Of a stretch of DNA of 64,000 bases, positions 35,069 to 44,373 are shown piece by piece. The notes under the pieces were generated by a model. The model worked only from the letters and a program-made list of their open reading frames with translations, was not told the DNA's origin and searched no databases. Position numbers and translations under genes: made by a program. The DNA comes from an uncultured Flavobacteriales bacterium (lineage in GTDB: Bacteria > Bacteroidota > Bacteroidia > Flavobacteriales_D > Crocinitomicaceae), in NCBI GenBank assembly GCA_913054135.1, contig CAJXJK010000005.1:62001-126000 (forward strand), given 5' to 3'. Position 1 is the first letter of the stretch; each line of letters begins with the position of its first letter.

Positions 35069-36208
35069 TTAGAAATTCTCCACCACGTATTTTATAAACT
35101 CCATTAAGCTTGGAGTATAATTTACGTAATCTGACACGGGCGAATTATGACTTCCGCCGGCAATGGTGTAAAGTCCGTTATAGATGTTTTTGCTTGTTGC
35201 TCTTTCGATTAGTTTTACCGGACCAAAAGCGGTATCGTCAACTCCTAAAAGTTCATAGTCATATGGAGCTTCCATATCATTGTCACCGTGGATGCAGTAC
35301 AAAGGAACATCTCCTTCAAGAATTTGATCTCTTGAAGTATATAAGCCTCCCGACCAACTAATACAAGCATTTACTTCACTGCTATAGCCAGCATTACCTT
35401 GGCTGCCTTCCCAACCTCCTAAGCTGTTTACAAAGTTTATTTGGTTTGCCGGAATCTCGTCTTCAGCCATGTAGCTATGCAGTAAGGCTAAGTATCCGCC
35501 TGTGCCGTATCCGCCATGAAATATTTTGTCTGTGTCTACTCTATAAGTTTCGGCATTTGCTCTAATAAATCTAACTGCAGCTCTGGTGTCTTGTTGCCCT
35601 TCAACCATTCTGCTTGCTGATTCTATTGCTGTTCCTGAAGGTCCAGATCTATACCTTGCAACTCCAACCACAATGCCGTATTTAGTGAGTTCTGCTGCCA
35701 TTGGTTCCAATTGGGTGAGATTACTTCCTTGAAAAGCTCCGCCCCCAAACAAGAAGACAAACGGACGTTCTTGTCTGCTGTCTCCTTCAGGCTCATAAAT
35801 ATGCATGATGTGTTCAGTGGCGTCTACTCCATAATTGACATTTTCAGTTTTTACAAAGTCAGTGAAGAACTGATCTTCATAATTAACGAAAGTATTTACT
35901 GTGATTGCTCCGATTACTTCTTTTGTGTCTTCTGTTTTTTTGTTGTTGACTTTGAGTGTTACTGAAAATGATCCTTCTGCATCATAAGTAACAGTAGGGT
36001 TCTGAAGAGTAGAAGTGGCGGGTGTTCCTCCTTCAAAAGTCCATTCCCAATTTGTTGGTTCGCCAGTTGATTTATCTTCAAAATTGACTGTGTTTCCTTG
36101 AGTGACTGTAGTTGATGCTGGTTCAAAATTAGCGGTTACTTCTTTTTTACATGATGTAATTGAGATAATCAAAAACACCATTAAAGAGAACAATAAAGAT
36201 TTGGGCAT
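35069..36208 (-). CDS. PKD and alpha/beta-hydrolase lipoprotein lacking nucleophile Ser
   Basis: A 379-residue lipoprotein with lipobox SITSC (Cys20). A PKD domain occupies about residues 22-105 (VTQGNTVNFEDKSTGEPTNWEWTFEGG). An esterase-like alpha/beta-hydrolase follows (oxyanion motif FGGGAFQG, acid-region CIHGDNDMEAP, His in AGGSHNSP). The nucleophile elbow, normally G-G-x-S-A-G, is G-G-Y-G-T-G, with Gly235 in place of Ser. The codon is GGC, one base from AGC. This makes catalysis unlikely, unless the base is an error. Begins about 25 bases after the repeat. Confidence 0.8.
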   Translation of the reverse strand: MPKSLLFSLMVFLIISITSCKKEVTANFEPASTTVTQGNTVNFEDKSTGEPTNWEWTFEGGTPATSTLQNPTVTYDAEGSFSVTLKVNNKKTEDTKEVIGAITVNTFVNYEDQFFTDFVKTENVNYGVDATEHIMHIYEPEGDSRQERPFVFLFGGGAFQGSNLTQLEPMAAELTKYGIVVGVARYRSGPSGTAIESASRMVEGQQDTRAAVRFIRANAETYRVDTDKIFHGGYGTGGYLALLHSYMAEDEIPANQINFVNSLGGWEGSQGNAGYSSEVNACISWSGGLYTSRDQILEGDVPLYCIHGDNDMEAPYDYELLGVDDTAFGPVKLIERATSKNIYNGLYTIAGGSHNSPVSDYVNYTPSLMEFIKYVVENF

Positions 36209-36248
36209 GGGATTAAGGGTTGATTTGTAAAACGTTAGACAAATATAA

Positions 36249-36372
36249 TTGAAGGGAATTAATTATCAAAGAGGTCTCAATTCAAGATATTCATCTTGGA
36301 ATACCGCAGTAGTCCCTGACGATACATGGCAGGAGAGCTGCAACTGCTGCGGAGTAGAAGAAATTCAAGCCT
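36249..36372. other. Intergenic stretch with hairpin-rich repeat-like sequence
   Basis: Between the DoxX-like and esterase genes. It carries an imperfect stem (AAGAT with ATCTT at about 36280-36295) and a GC-richer element near 36330-36360 (GAGAGCTGCAACTGCTGCGGAGTAG) like elements near 37289 and 40972. A 62-codon plus-strand ORF here overlaps the DoxX-like gene and is probably not a gene. Confidence 0.35.
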
Positions 36373-36738
36373 TCAATCCACCAACCTTGCCTTGCGATAA
36401 ATGCGCCAACCCAAATAAATTAACGCCAATTGTATGAACACACGAATGCTGGTCAATGGCTCTGGACCCACCAAGGGTTCTTCTTTGAAAAGCTCCCAAA
36501 TGTGTAAAGGCAAGAAAGCAACCATCAGCAATGAAAATCCTAATCCACCTAGATGACGGTATTTGGGCATGAACAGCATCACAGCTAAAGCTCCTTCAAC
36601 AATGGCTGCTAAAATATTGGCCAATAAAGCTGGAATAAATTCTGGAATGAGCGGATTAAAAACATCTGGCACTAACACATGCGCTATCGCACTGACAGAG
36701 AGAATGACTCCAAAAGTTATGGGTAGTGTGCGTTTCAT
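36373..36738 (-). CDS. DoxX-like small membrane protein
   Basis: A 121-residue protein with four membrane helices and the DoxX-type layout (FGVILSVSAIAHVL, AIVEGALAVML, LGFSLLMVAFLPLHIWELF, IQLALIYLGWRIY). The family includes quinol oxidase-associated and uncharacterised membrane proteins. It is transcribed on the same strand as its neighbours. Substrate or partner is unknown. Confidence 0.75.
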   Translation of the reverse strand: MKRTLPITFGVILSVSAIAHVLVPDVFNPLIPEFIPALLANILAAIVEGALAVMLFMPKYRHLGGLGFSLLMVAFLPLHIWELFKEEPLVGPEPLTSIRVFIQLALIYLGWRIYRKARLVD

Positions 36739-36793
36739 GAATTTGGAACAGCTTTATAGATGGGTTTGTTCGAGATAGGGGCCTCTCTCCAAA

Positions 36794-37258
36794 CTACTTC
36801 TTCTTCCTATTCATAAGTTTTAAGACTAAGGTGGCCACCCCAAAAACAAAAATGACAGTAACGAAGATTAAATTAATAGATGAGGTATCTCCGTGCTCAA
36901 ATATGGCTGGTAAAACTCCCGACTGAACTAAAACATTCTGCAGCAAAATGGTCACAAAAATGAATGCTGAATATAAAAAGATCGGAAAGGCATAATCATA
37001 AATCAAAAAGGAGAGCTCTGGTCGCTTAGGTTTTGGATCTCGTCTGAACTTCAAAATAAAGGTCACCAATAAAAACACACCAAATATCAAAATCGTCAAG
37101 CCTGCTGGTGGACCCCAAATGGCTTTCATGGCACTATAAGAAGCCTTTTCATAAGCTCTATCTTCAGGGCGTTCTCCTAAAATCATCCAAAAACCAATGA
37201 TGATTAATGGCACAACAAAACAGACAATGTTGAAGATTAATGTGGTTTTTTTGTTCAT
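36794..37258 (-). CDS. Hypothetical four-helix membrane protein
   Basis: A 154-residue protein with four membrane helices (about residues 7-25, 46-68, 82-105 and 127-146) and basic loops (KFRRDPKPKRPE). It is not a recognised family. It lies 55 bases upstream of the DoxX-like gene start on the same strand. Confidence 0.6.
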   Translation of the reverse strand: MNKKTTLIFNIVCFVVPLIIIGFWMILGERPEDRAYEKASYSAMKAIWGPPAGLTILIFGVFLLVTFILKFRRDPKPKRPELSFLIYDYAFPIFLYSAFIFVTILLQNVLVQSGVLPAIFEHGDTSSINLIFVTVIFVFGVATLVLKLMNRKKK

Positions 37259-37337
37259 GCTTTTAAAGTTAGGGAAATTTGGAATATCTCAGCAGTGCAA
37301 CTATTGCAGAGCGTGATTTTTGGAATGTTCGTTCCTG

Positions 37338-40300
37338 CTAAACGCGAACCCCAATAACACAAACATCATCCACTTGCTCCAGATCCCTCTTCCACTCATC
37401 AAATGTTTCAGAAATTTTTTGATGCTGTTCTTGCATGGATAATTCACAAATCTCAAGTAACAAACGTTTGAATGGCTTCACTTTATATTTCTTCCCTTTT
37501 TCACCTCCGAACTGATCTTGGTAACCATCAGTTAAGGTGTAGATGATGTCTCCTTTTTGCAATTCAAATTCGCCACCTTCAAAAGGAATATGGTCGTGGT
37601 CATGTTTACCCACCGGCATTTTTTCAGCTTTGATGTCTATTAGTTCACCCCCTCTAATTATCCAAATTGGGTTATGGGCAGCTACATAATGCATAATTGT
37701 TTTCTCAGGGTTGAATGAAATCAAACTGGCATCCATTCCGTCTTTTCCTCCTTCAGGAGAACCGTCTTTTTTAAGACGCTCAATAATGAGCTTACGTGCT
37801 TGGTTAAAGATCTCGGCAGGTTTTGATGCTTTATTCTCAACCGCCTTTTCAATGGATGAAATGTTGAGGATACTCATAATTGCACCTGGAACTCCATGCC
37901 CAGTGCTATCGGCACAACTTACAGCAAAGTTGCCATTATCTAATTCACCTGCCCAGTAAAAATCTCCACTTACAGCCTCTTTCGGGTTGAAGTAAATGAA
38001 GTGCTCACCTAAATTGTCTTTTAGTAAAGTTTCAGTAGCCAAAAAGCTGCGTTGAATTCGCTCGGCGTAATTGATAGAGTCAGTTATTTCTTTGTGGGCT
38101 TCTTCAACTATTTCTTTTTGTTGAAGTATTTCATGAGTAGCATTGGCTACTTCGGTTTCCAATTCGGCTTGGCGTTTTTTAAGCTTGGCTGTTCTACTGC
38201 GTACAAAAAGAGCGATTACTAGAATTATAATTACTCCATATAAGATTCTAGCCCACCATGTATGATACCAAGGAGGAAGAATTGTGAATTCGTATTTAAA
38301 AGTTTCACCCCAAACTGACCCTTTTTCTCGGGCTCGTACTTCAAATATGTGTTTCCCTGATGGTAAGTTACGATAGTCGGCGAATGCAAGGTTTGATGGT
38401 TTACTCCAAATATTGCTAATAGAGGTGATTCGGTGAGAGTACTCTAAACGGTGAAGATTTCTATAGAGTTTTGCGCCATATGAAAAGAAGAGGTGGTTTT
38501 TATCATGTGACAATTGGAGGTTGAGAGGATAATTGTAAAAGGCTTGAACGCTATCAAAATTAATCTTGTCCTTTTCAATTCCGTCGAGATTAAAGTTCTT
38601 GAAATGTTCATTAATCATTATTGAATTTAGTTCGACTTCAACCGAGTCTTCAAAAATTGAGTTTGTGTTAATTTTACTGACACCCCCAGACCCAGAAACC
38701 CAAAAATATCCGCTCTTATCGATCATAGTTCCATCTTGATGAAGGTCCCAACCGTTTAAGCCATCCTTAGTAGAGAATTGAATAATTTGAAAATCTTTCC
38801 AATTTTTAGAGTCCTTTCTATACTTAATTAAATTGAGGCCAGTACTTGTTGACACCCATACATCATTATTGCCATCAAGTTCTAGTGAAGCCACTATGTC
38901 GCCTGATAGACCTGTGGTCTTATCAATGTGGAAAATAGAGTCGTTTCTTATAATATCAATTCCATGTGTAAAATCGCCGGACCAAACACCTCCATATGGA
39001 TCAACAATGCTTGTGGCTGACTCATTAGAACTAAGCCCCTCTCTCTCAGATATTATTTTGAATGTGTTGTTTCTAAAAACAACCATTCCAGTGCTGTACA
39101 TAGGGAAAAACAATTCATTGTTGTGACCCTTTGAGAACGTAAATCCTATCAGTTCAAGACTATTAGTAGGGAAATTGGTGAGCTCAAAAAATTTGTCATT
39201 TTTAAACACAATTGGAAGATCATTGCCAAACCAGACATTATTTTCAAGGTCTTTATCGATTCTTCTATACCAATTTCTATTTCCTTGATTATTTTTTCTA
39301 TTTATTAAGGTTGCGTTATTATAATAATCTAATTTTAATATCCCAACAGATTTTAATGTAAACCAATATGTTGAATCTTTAATTATCGGGCCATAGACAG
39401 TTCGGTAATCTATGTTTGTCGGAATGTTAATTTGGAATATGGAGTCATTCCTACATTTCAAAATCCCGTCATAACCAGACATGAAAATTTCGCCACTTAA
39501 TTCTTTGATTGTCATTACACTTGCGTCTTCGTATAGGCTACCGTTTGTAACTTGCTCAAAAGATACAGGAGGGATTATATTTACTCCATTCCCATAAGAT
39601 GCTGCCCAAATATTGCTGCTTCTATCGACATGAATTGTGGATATGTAGTTGTCGGATAAGCCAGAGGAATTATCAATCGTAGAAAGCTCTTCGTTTTCTA
39701 CGGTAAGAATGCCAGAATAAGTTGAATAGATTGTTTTGCCATTTTCGATAGTTATGTCAGTTACCCAAGGTTCTTTAAACTTTTCAGGGAATAATATTTC
39801 TTGCAGTGTGTTTTCAGAAAACAAAAATGCTCCTGCAGTTGATCCAATTTGCACAGAATTAGAATCAATCGAAATTGATTTTGTGAATTGAAAGTCATTT
39901 TTATCCGGCGTTATTACCTGAATTCTTTTCTCATTGATGATAAATATATCGTTTCGTCCAAACAGCATTGTTTTGTTTTTATAAGAAGTAGCACCAGGAA
40001 TTTCAAAGGAATCTAGCTCAGGGTAATGAACTAAAGAATTATTATTCTCTAAGATTGATATGTTACCATTGTAGTAAGTGAAAACAATTGTGCCATTGCT
40101 CAGGGCATCCACTGAGAATAAGGAATCTGATCTCAAGCCATTCTCTCTTGTTAATTGACAACCGCTATTGCCATTATAGACATACACCCCTGATTGTTCA
40201 CTGCCCATCCAGATGTTATTATCACCGTCTACAGTCATAGATCTAATGAATGGATGATTCTTGCCAAACTTAACTCCACTGATATACTCTCTTGAAACAA

Positions 40301-40859
40301 CCGAGCATCCTTCGAAGCCAGCAATCCAAATATTTCCTACCTGATCCTCGATTATGCTAGTTATGTATGTGCCTCCCATATTGTGAGTGATATCAATCAC
40401 ATCAATGTTTTTTTGATCTCTGCCTGAATTGTCACTTTCGTATGATATTGGTTCGAGAAGGCTGATTGTTTCGGTATTGAAATCTAAAATGATATTAGTT
40501 TTTGTAATTTCAGATGTTAAGGGAATTTCTTTAAGTTGGCACTTCAACGTGTCATATGTCACAACTCCTTCCTTGCCTTTGAGGGTATGCATAAATGTTT
40601 CTTCTAGTTTGCCGATATCAGTTTCTTGGAAATCACTAAGTTCTTTAAGTTTAAAATCAATCTCTATTCCAGATGGGACTACTTTACCATCTCTAGTATA
40701 GAATGTTTCCGTGGGCTGTCCTGTATACCAGCTAGAGTCATATTCCCCAATTGTCGATCCAAAAAAAACATGCTCTTGAGCATCTTCTATTTTGTTCTCA
40801 GGGCCGCAAGAAGAGCAGATGAAAATCAGAGCTATAATTGAAAGTTTGAGTAGCCTCAT
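37338..40859 (-). CDS. Ligand-binding propeller, Y_Y_Y and SpoIIE phosphatase receptor
   Basis: A 1173-residue receptor. The N-terminal signal looks like a lipoprotein (FICSSCGPE, Cys19). Two-bladed sets of reg_prop-type repeats (IWIAGFEG, NIWAASYGNG) form a large propeller pair over about residues 150-780, as in SusR-like hybrid receptors. A Y_Y_Y domain (HIFEVRAREKGSVWGE), one membrane helix (ARILYGVIIILVIALFV), a coiled coil and a SpoIIE phosphatase domain (ADSTGHGVPGA, EQVDDVCVIG) follow. A periplasmic ligand signal would therefore control a cytoplasmic phosphatase. The last 260 residues match 29466-31292 closely. Confidence 0.9.
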   Translation of the reverse strand: MRLLKLSIIALIFICSSCGPENKIEDAQEHVFFGSTIGEYDSSWYTGQPTETFYTRDGKVVPSGIEIDFKLKELSDFQETDIGKLEETFMHTLKGKEGVVTYDTLKCQLKEIPLTSEITKTNIILDFNTETISLLEPISYESDNSGRDQKNIDVIDITHNMGGTYITSIIEDQVGNIWIAGFEGCSVVSREYISGVKFGKNHPFIRSMTVDGDNNIWMGSEQSGVYVYNGNSGCQLTRENGLRSDSLFSVDALSNGTIVFTYYNGNISILENNNSLVHYPELDSFEIPGATSYKNKTMLFGRNDIFIINEKRIQVITPDKNDFQFTKSISIDSNSVQIGSTAGAFLFSENTLQEILFPEKFKEPWVTDITIENGKTIYSTYSGILTVENEELSTIDNSSGLSDNYISTIHVDRSSNIWAASYGNGVNIIPPVSFEQVTNGSLYEDASVMTIKELSGEIFMSGYDGILKCRNDSIFQINIPTNIDYRTVYGPIIKDSTYWFTLKSVGILKLDYYNNATLINRKNNQGNRNWYRRIDKDLENNVWFGNDLPIVFKNDKFFELTNFPTNSLELIGFTFSKGHNNELFFPMYSTGMVVFRNNTFKIISEREGLSSNESATSIVDPYGGVWSGDFTHGIDIIRNDSIFHIDKTTGLSGDIVASLELDGNNDVWVSTSTGLNLIKYRKDSKNWKDFQIIQFSTKDGLNGWDLHQDGTMIDKSGYFWVSGSGGVSKINTNSIFEDSVEVELNSIMINEHFKNFNLDGIEKDKINFDSVQAFYNYPLNLQLSHDKNHLFFSYGAKLYRNLHRLEYSHRITSISNIWSKPSNLAFADYRNLPSGKHIFEVRAREKGSVWGETFKYEFTILPPWYHTWWARILYGVIIILVIALFVRSRTAKLKKRQAELETEVANATHEILQQKEIVEEAHKEITDSINYAERIQRSFLATETLLKDNLGEHFIYFNPKEAVSGDFYWAGELDNGNFAVSCADSTGHGVPGAIMSILNISSIEKAVENKASKPAEIFNQARKLIIERLKKDGSPEGGKDGMDASLISFNPEKTIMHYVAAHNPIWIIRGGELIDIKAEKMPVGKHDHDHIPFEGGEFELQKGDIIYTLTDGYQDQFGGEKGKKYKVKPFKRLLLEICELSMQEQHQKISETFDEWKRDLEQVDDVCVIGVRV

Positions 40860-41010
40860 GGGTTTGGTTGTCAGAATTCAAAATTAGTATTCTATAAAGA
40901 TCTAAATTTATTTATTTTGAGTGTGTGTCACAACGTTTGAGTAAAGATAGGGAATATAAGAATGCGACAGCAGAGTGACCACTGCGGAGCAGGCTTTGTA
41001 GGAGATCTGA

Positions 41011-41790
41011 TTATTCGTTCCCTTTATTAATTGCAGCTTTTATTTCTTCTTTTGTACGATAATCCAGGGGGAAAGGCAAGTGAGTTTCAAGCTTGTTGAT
41101 TTTGATATCAACGTTATACTTTTTATTTGGCTCTGTACTTTTAAAGTGTGTAATATTCCGAAGCAATTCATTTGATTTGGTGGTCGGATTAAGACAGAGT
41201 ACAAATCCACAAGGAGGGAATGTGATTTCAGTGCAAAAACTAGATGATCCTTCCTTTAAATTACCGACCATAGTCATTGGGATATATCTAGTCTTTCCCT
41301 TTGTGTTTAGATACGTGTAAATTTGATATTTTTCTTTTAGCTCTGTGGTATCGGGATCTAAGACAAATCTTGAGAGATCGTAATTTGTTTCTGAAAATTC
41401 AGGCGTGTTAATAGCTAAAAACATTGATATCACTTGCTTTAATAACTTGTTAGGGTACTGATTGAAAGCAGAATAATCATGTCCAATATAATTACCTTGA
41501 CCAATAGCTGTTGCGGCTATCTTAACCCAAGATAAGTATGCGTTTACATATTTTCTGCCAAGAAAGTTATTGCAATTCGTACAGAATGCATTGACTCCAA
41601 TGCCTCCTTGTTCCAACCTACCCTTAACTTTCAGGTTAAATGGATCCTGAGTCTGCATCAAATCTAAGAAAGGTGTTATTTTATATTTGGTTTCTTTATT
41701 AAATGCACATTTTGGTGGTACATGCTCAAAATTTAAGTCTTTTTCTTCCAGGCACAAATGACATTTTCCAAATATAGTTTTACGTGCCAT
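41011..41790 (-). CDS. HNH-like zinc-finger protein, possible nuclease
   Basis: A 259-residue protein. The N-terminal part has a C-x-x-C (KCHLCLEEKD), a FEHVPPKCAF segment with the His and a C-x-x-C-N-x-F pair (CTNCNNFLGRKYVNAY), which is the arrangement seen in HNH nucleases and related zinc-finger enzymes. The rest of about 180 residues is unknown to me. It lies one base past the start of recJ (41792 stop) on the same strand. Accessory in character; nuclease activity is an inference. Confidence 0.55.
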   Translation of the reverse strand: MARKTIFGKCHLCLEEKDLNFEHVPPKCAFNKETKYKITPFLDLMQTQDPFNLKVKGRLEQGGIGVNAFCTNCNNFLGRKYVNAYLSWVKIAATAIGQGNYIGHDYSAFNQYPNKLLKQVISMFLAINTPEFSETNYDLSRFVLDPDTTELKEKYQIYTYLNTKGKTRYIPMTMVGNLKEGSSSFCTEITFPPCGFVLCLNPTTKSNELLRNITHFKSTEPNKKYNVDIKINKLETHLPFPLDYRTKEEIKAAINKGNE

Positions 41791-41791
41791 C

Positions 41792-43528
41792 CTACAAAAC
41801 CCTCCTACTTTTCCTAATATCCTTCACCATTAACTGAAGCGTAGAATTACCGTTCCAATGGTTCTCTTCTACCGTATAAACCACATCTACGAAACCCCCG
41901 TCTTGTAAAAGTGGCCAATATTCAGCCATGCCAAATGCTATGGCGTTAAGGGTAAGTTCGGGGTAATCTTGCTGAACTAATGAGAGTTTTAAATGCTCGT
42001 CTTTGAGTATGCGTGATCCTCCGGCGTCTTTTACGGCGCGGCTTACAAAAACGGGTCTTTTGTTCTCGGGGCCAAAAGGAGCAATTTGTTTGAGTATGCG
42101 ATAAAAGCGCGGAATCCCGCTTCTTTGTTCTTCAAAAATATCTCTGAAATCAATTTCACAATCAATCTCAATTTCGGGAACCAATTGGTTTTTTTGAATG
42201 CTGTTGGTCACCACTTCGTTAAACTTCATTTTAAAGGCAGGCACTTGTTCTAATTCAAGCGTCATTCCTGCAGCATAAAAGTGTCCGCCAAATTGTTCTA
42301 AATAATCAGTGCATTCTAAGAGTGCATTGTACACATTAAATCCTCTTACTGATCGGGCAGATCCTACTGCTTTGCCATTTGATTCGGTAAGCACAATAGT
42401 AGGGCGATAATAGCTTTCCATCAAACGAGAAGCTACGATACCAACCACTCCTTTATGCCATCTTTCATTAAACACCACAGTAGATTTTGCACCCAGCAAC
42501 CACTCATCTTCTTCAATCATTTTTAAAGCTTCGGCAGTGATTTCACGGTCTAATCCTTTACGGGTTTCGTTATGAGTATTGATGAGTTTTGAAATCTCAT
42601 CTACCTCTTCAAAAGTTTCAGCCAGTAACAACTCTACGGCCTTGTTGCCTGAGTCTATTCGTCCTGCCGCATTGATGCGTGGCGCAATGGTAAATACCAC
42701 ATCTGTCACACTCAATTCGCCTGTTTTATTGGCCAATTTCAGCAAGGCTTCAAAACCCACTCTTGGGGTGTTGTTCAATAAATGAATGCCGTAATAGGCC
42801 AGTATTCTGTTTTCACCATCAACCGGAACAATATCTGCTCCAATAGCGACCATTACTAAATCTAGCAAATGATAAACCGCTTCAATTTCCCCGCCTCTGG
42901 CTTGGTTTAATCCTTGAGCTAATTTGAATCCAACTCCGCAACCGCACAATTCTTTAAACGGATATTCGCATCCTTTTTGCTTGGGGTTGAGAATAATTGC
43001 ATCTGGTATTTTATCGCCCGGCATGTGGTGATCACAAATAATGAAATCAACTCCATTATCCTTGGCCATGGCAATTTTGTCTACGGCTTTAATTCCGCAG
43101 TCAAGCGCAATCACTAAGGTGAAAGAATTGTCAATGGCAAATTCAATTCCGGCTTCTGATATTCCGTATCCTTCTTTGTATCGGTCAGGAATGTAATACC
43201 CAATTTGATCATACTCTTGCGCCAAATAACTGAACATTAATGCCACAGCTGTGGTGCCATCAACATCATAATCTCCGTAAATTAAAATGTTCTCGTTGGC
43301 AGCTATGGCTTGCTCAATTCTATTCACGGCTGCCTCCATATCCTTCATTAAAAAAGGATCATGCAGCTCGGCAATCTCTGGCCTAAAAAAGGCTTTTGCT
43401 TCGTCAAATGAATAAATTTCTCTTTGCGCTAAAATGGTAGCAACTGGTCTTGAAACGCCAACTTCTTCTATGAGTTTAGCCACGACATCAACCGCCGGAC
43501 TTTCTTTGATAACCCATCTTTTTTCCAT
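41792..43528 (-). CDS. recJ: Single-stranded-DNA-specific 5'-3' exonuclease RecJ
   Basis: RecJ digests ssDNA 5' to 3' in recombination and mismatch repair. The DHH phosphoesterase motifs are complete: YGDYDVDGTTA, LDCGI, CDHHMPGD, and the DHHA1 part with SGGHF-like FGGHFYAAG. The C-terminal OB-like domain is present. From the ATG at 43528 the protein has 578 residues, normal for the family; an ATG at 43609 would add 27 residues with no resemblance to RecJ. Confidence 0.95.
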   Translation of the reverse strand: MEKRWVIKESPAVDVVAKLIEEVGVSRPVATILAQREIYSFDEAKAFFRPEIAELHDPFLMKDMEAAVNRIEQAIAANENILIYGDYDVDGTTAVALMFSYLAQEYDQIGYYIPDRYKEGYGISEAGIEFAIDNSFTLVIALDCGIKAVDKIAMAKDNGVDFIICDHHMPGDKIPDAIILNPKQKGCEYPFKELCGCGVGFKLAQGLNQARGGEIEAVYHLLDLVMVAIGADIVPVDGENRILAYYGIHLLNNTPRVGFEALLKLANKTGELSVTDVVFTIAPRINAAGRIDSGNKAVELLLAETFEEVDEISKLINTHNETRKGLDREITAEALKMIEEDEWLLGAKSTVVFNERWHKGVVGIVASRLMESYYRPTIVLTESNGKAVGSARSVRGFNVYNALLECTDYLEQFGGHFYAAGMTLELEQVPAFKMKFNEVVTNSIQKNQLVPEIEIDCEIDFRDIFEEQRSGIPRFYRILKQIAPFGPENKRPVFVSRAVKDAGGSRILKDEHLKLSLVQQDYPELTLNAIAFGMAEYWPLLQDGGFVDVVYTVEENHWNGNSTLQLMVKDIRKSRRVL

Positions 43529-43677
43529 TGTTCTTAAATTGTTTTGAAAAAGAATTGAACTTTTTCTGTCCTTCCTTGTAAGCAAGTCTAGACTTGAGCG
43601 CGAGAGCATGCAAGATACAAATTTTTATTTGTGAAATGTAGGTCTTCAACTCATCTTAACCTAAAATACACGGAGAA

Positions 43678-44370
43678 ATGAATCTGAAAAAAAGCATCCT
43701 TTTAGTGGCTACTTTGATGGTAGGCGCAACTTACTCACAAACAAAACTAATCGCTTATAAAAGTCATAGCGGTTCAATGAAAAATTTGGAGCTGGCCTTG
43801 AGTGATCCAACCTTTGAATTGGTCAATCATAATTTAGGCATGGCGCCAAATCCTATTGTTAGAACCTCTCAAATTGATAGTGTCATTTTCGTTTCAGATT
43901 CGCAAGCGGTGATGATTACTTCAAATTATTGCACACCTAACGATTGGTATTATAGGGGATTAGATGATACGGTTCAAACTCCAAAAAGCACCATTTGGTC
44001 AGCTGGTAAAGACACGGTTCTGAATCATCCTTTGTTCTCACATCAGCATTCGCTAGATAGTATCAAAACCGTTTTGAAGCAAGACTATTATTTCAGAAAC
44101 AATATTGACCAGGCAGTATTTGTGGGTTATGATAATGGCCCAAGCGTACCCATGATGGATGAAGACAAAGACGGAATTTTAGATAATGAAGACACTTCGA
44201 CTCCGCTCAGTGCAAACGAGGATGAAAGTTCTCCAATTATTGTTACGCCATCATCTCCAAATGGCGGAACCGGAATCATATTGATTTCAATTGTTTTGGC
44301 TTCTATTCTTATTGGATTAATGAGTTGGATGGTATCACGAAGAACAAAGAAACTAACCTTATCAGCCTAA
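43678..44370 (+). CDS. Membrane-anchored protein with EF-hand-like loop, paralog 1
   Basis: A 230-residue protein: signal peptide (VATLMVGATYSQ), a periplasmic domain with KLIAYKSHSGSM, NHNLG, DSVIFVSDSQAVM and GKDTVLNHPLFS motifs, a Ca-binding-type loop (DEDKDGILDNED, with Asp at loop positions 1, 3, 5, 9 and 12 and Gly at 6), then a C-terminal membrane helix (GGTGIILISIVLASILIGLM) and a basic tail. The family is unknown to me. A paralog follows 3 bases downstream. It is the first gene of a six-gene operon. Confidence 0.7.
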   Translation: MNLKKSILLVATLMVGATYSQTKLIAYKSHSGSMKNLELALSDPTFELVNHNLGMAPNPIVRTSQIDSVIFVSDSQAVMITSNYCTPNDWYYRGLDDTVQTPKSTIWSAGKDTVLNHPLFSHQHSLDSIKTVLKQDYYFRNNIDQAVFVGYDNGPSVPMMDEDKDGILDNEDTSTPLSANEDESSPIIVTPSSPNGGTGIILISIVLASILIGLMSWMVSRRTKKLTLSA

Positions 44371-44373
44371 ACT

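Noticed and set aside
36249-36437. 62-codon plus-strand ORF with two Cys-Cys pairs
   Set aside because: It overlaps the DoxX-like gene, whose frame has clear membrane helices, and the ORF begins in a repeat-like stem region. No coding support beyond being open.
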